Shown piece after piece: positions 35,058-35,427 of a stretch of DNA of 35,427 nucleotides (its first letter is position 1; each line of letters begins with the position of its first letter). Position numbers and translations under genes: made by a program. This DNA comes from Prevotella sp. GTDB taxonomy: Bacteria; Bacteroidota; Bacteroidia; Bacteroidales; Bacteroidaceae. The stretch is taken from NCBI GenBank assembly GCA_017449025.1, contig JAFSKJ010000098.1, positions 1-35,427 of the forward strand, written 5' to 3'. Under the pieces are notes generated by a model, which was given only the letters and a program-made list of their open reading frames with translations, was not told the origin of the DNA and did not search any database.

Positions 35058-35138
35058 CTACATCTGCACCCTGTCACTTCCGGCCGCGCCCTGCAGTCGG
35101 ATAATAATAATGGTGCTAAGTAGGTTCAGAGTCTTCAT
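35058..35138 (-). CDS. Leader peptide of the leu operon
   Basis: This is a 26-codon frame on the transcript of the leu operon. It starts MKTLNLLSTIIIIRLQG and ends at TAG 35058-35060. It contains four consecutive Ile codons (residues 10-13) and four Leu residues (4, 6, 7, 15), as expected for a sensor of branched-chain aminoacyl-tRNA. Codons 19-23 contain the CCGGAAGTGA stretch that can pair with the downstream hairpin. A ribosome stalled at the Ile/Leu codons would leave this stretch free to pair and so block the terminator. The peptide itself probably has no function. Leu and Ile control together would suit an operon for both amino acids. Confidence 0.65.
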   Translation of the reverse strand: MKTLNLLSTIIIIRLQGAAGSDRVQM

Positions 35139-35167
35139 TCTTTCTGCGTTATTTTCTCTTTGCGGCG

Positions 35168-35199
35168 GCAAAATTACAACATTCCCGCGAAACCAACAA
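35168..35199 (-). promoter_or_regulatory. Promoter for the leu operon (Bacteroidetes type)
   Basis: On the minus strand TTG (35197-35199), about 20 bases, then TAATTTTGC (35168-35176). This fits the TTG / TAnnTTTG consensus and would start transcription near 35162, about 25 bases before the leader-peptide ATG at 35138. Confidence 0.6.
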
Positions 35200-35306
35200 A
35201 CATTTTGTTGCTTTTTTTTGCCTACAGCTTACATTTTAACACTTTCACCCAAAGGAAGTAACCATCCAGTCGTACGAAAAAGGAAAGAAAATTTCCGTGC
35301 TGTGCG

Positions 35307-35424
35307 GTTGAACAGCAGTATGACCGCAACGCGGTCACCTCTAAATAACCGGGTGGTGCGAAGCACCCCCGGAGAAGCAGAGGGGAGGACAACGACCCTG
35401 AAGGGGTCGCCCTATACTGCTGCT
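35307..35424. repeat. Nested hairpin element at the window end
   Basis: The outer arms CAGCAGTA (near 35313-35320) and TACTGCTG (near 35416-35423) enclose three inner hairpins: GACCGC/GCGGTC, GGTGC/GCACC within a CCGG-bounded stem, and CGACCC/GGGTCG. The arrangement resembles a folded multi-arm RNA or a small mobile palindromic element. No gene is seen between the leu promoter and the window end. Confidence 0.6.
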
Positions 35425-35427
35425 GGG

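Overview
The window is a stretch of Bacteroidales chromosome, most like Prevotella or a close relative. Three kinds of sequence evidence point there. Short spaced TTG-N19/20-TAnnTTTG promoters stand upstream of several genes. The tmRNA encodes the tag GNNEYALAA. Many families are ones typical of the group: giant multi-SLBB Wza proteins, an ECF sigma operon ending in an outer-membrane barrel, and leuA-leuC-leuD-synthase-leuB operons. No rRNA, ordinary tRNA or CRISPR array was seen.

Layout. 1-113 is the tail of a transposase cut by the window edge. 441-2992 (minus) is a housekeeping operon mazG - lipoprotein - rnz, divergent from valS (3154-5853, plus), which ends tail-to-tail and overlapping with ispE. 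ansA follows on minus. 7909-10290 (plus) is an ECF sigma factor, a probable anti-sigma factor, a small exported protein and a predicted outer-membrane barrel. A gene-poor stretch and a DUF554 membrane protein lead into a decayed defence island (about 11.5-15.2 kb). That island holds a RhuM pseudogene, an AT-rich type II restriction-modification pair whose nuclease gene is interrupted by one in-frame TGA, flanking remnants of an older type I-like restriction gene, and a frameshifted XRE regulator. 15.2-16.3 kb has no gene but many inverted repeats.

16296-24642 (minus) is a compact, overlapping operon for making and exporting a surface polysaccharide. In transcription order it encodes a multi-SLBB Wza-like export protein, a Wzz-like chain-length protein, a single polypeptide that joins a second Wzz-like domain to a Wzy-type polymerase, a Wzx-like flippase and an OafA-like acyltransferase. 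It has no glycosyltransferases of its own; the nearest is a GT2 gene just beyond the tmRNA (24767-25162). 26348-28060 (plus) pairs a RelA/SpoT-domain alarmone synthetase with a LuxR-type regulator whose receiver domain lacks the phosphoacceptor aspartate.

28064-35138 (minus) is a leucine (and probably citramalate) biosynthesis operon: leader peptide, leuA, leuC, leuD, a second LeuA/CimA-family synthase, leuB and a TPR protein. Ahead of leuA there is a 26-residue leader peptide with four consecutive Ile codons and several Leu codons, followed by two RNA pairings that exclude each other. This is what a transcription attenuator would look like.

The items most worth following up are the Wzz-Wzy fusion, the leu attenuator, the palindromic element inserted in frame in the acyltransferase gene, and the restriction-modification cassette that replaced the middle of an older restriction gene.
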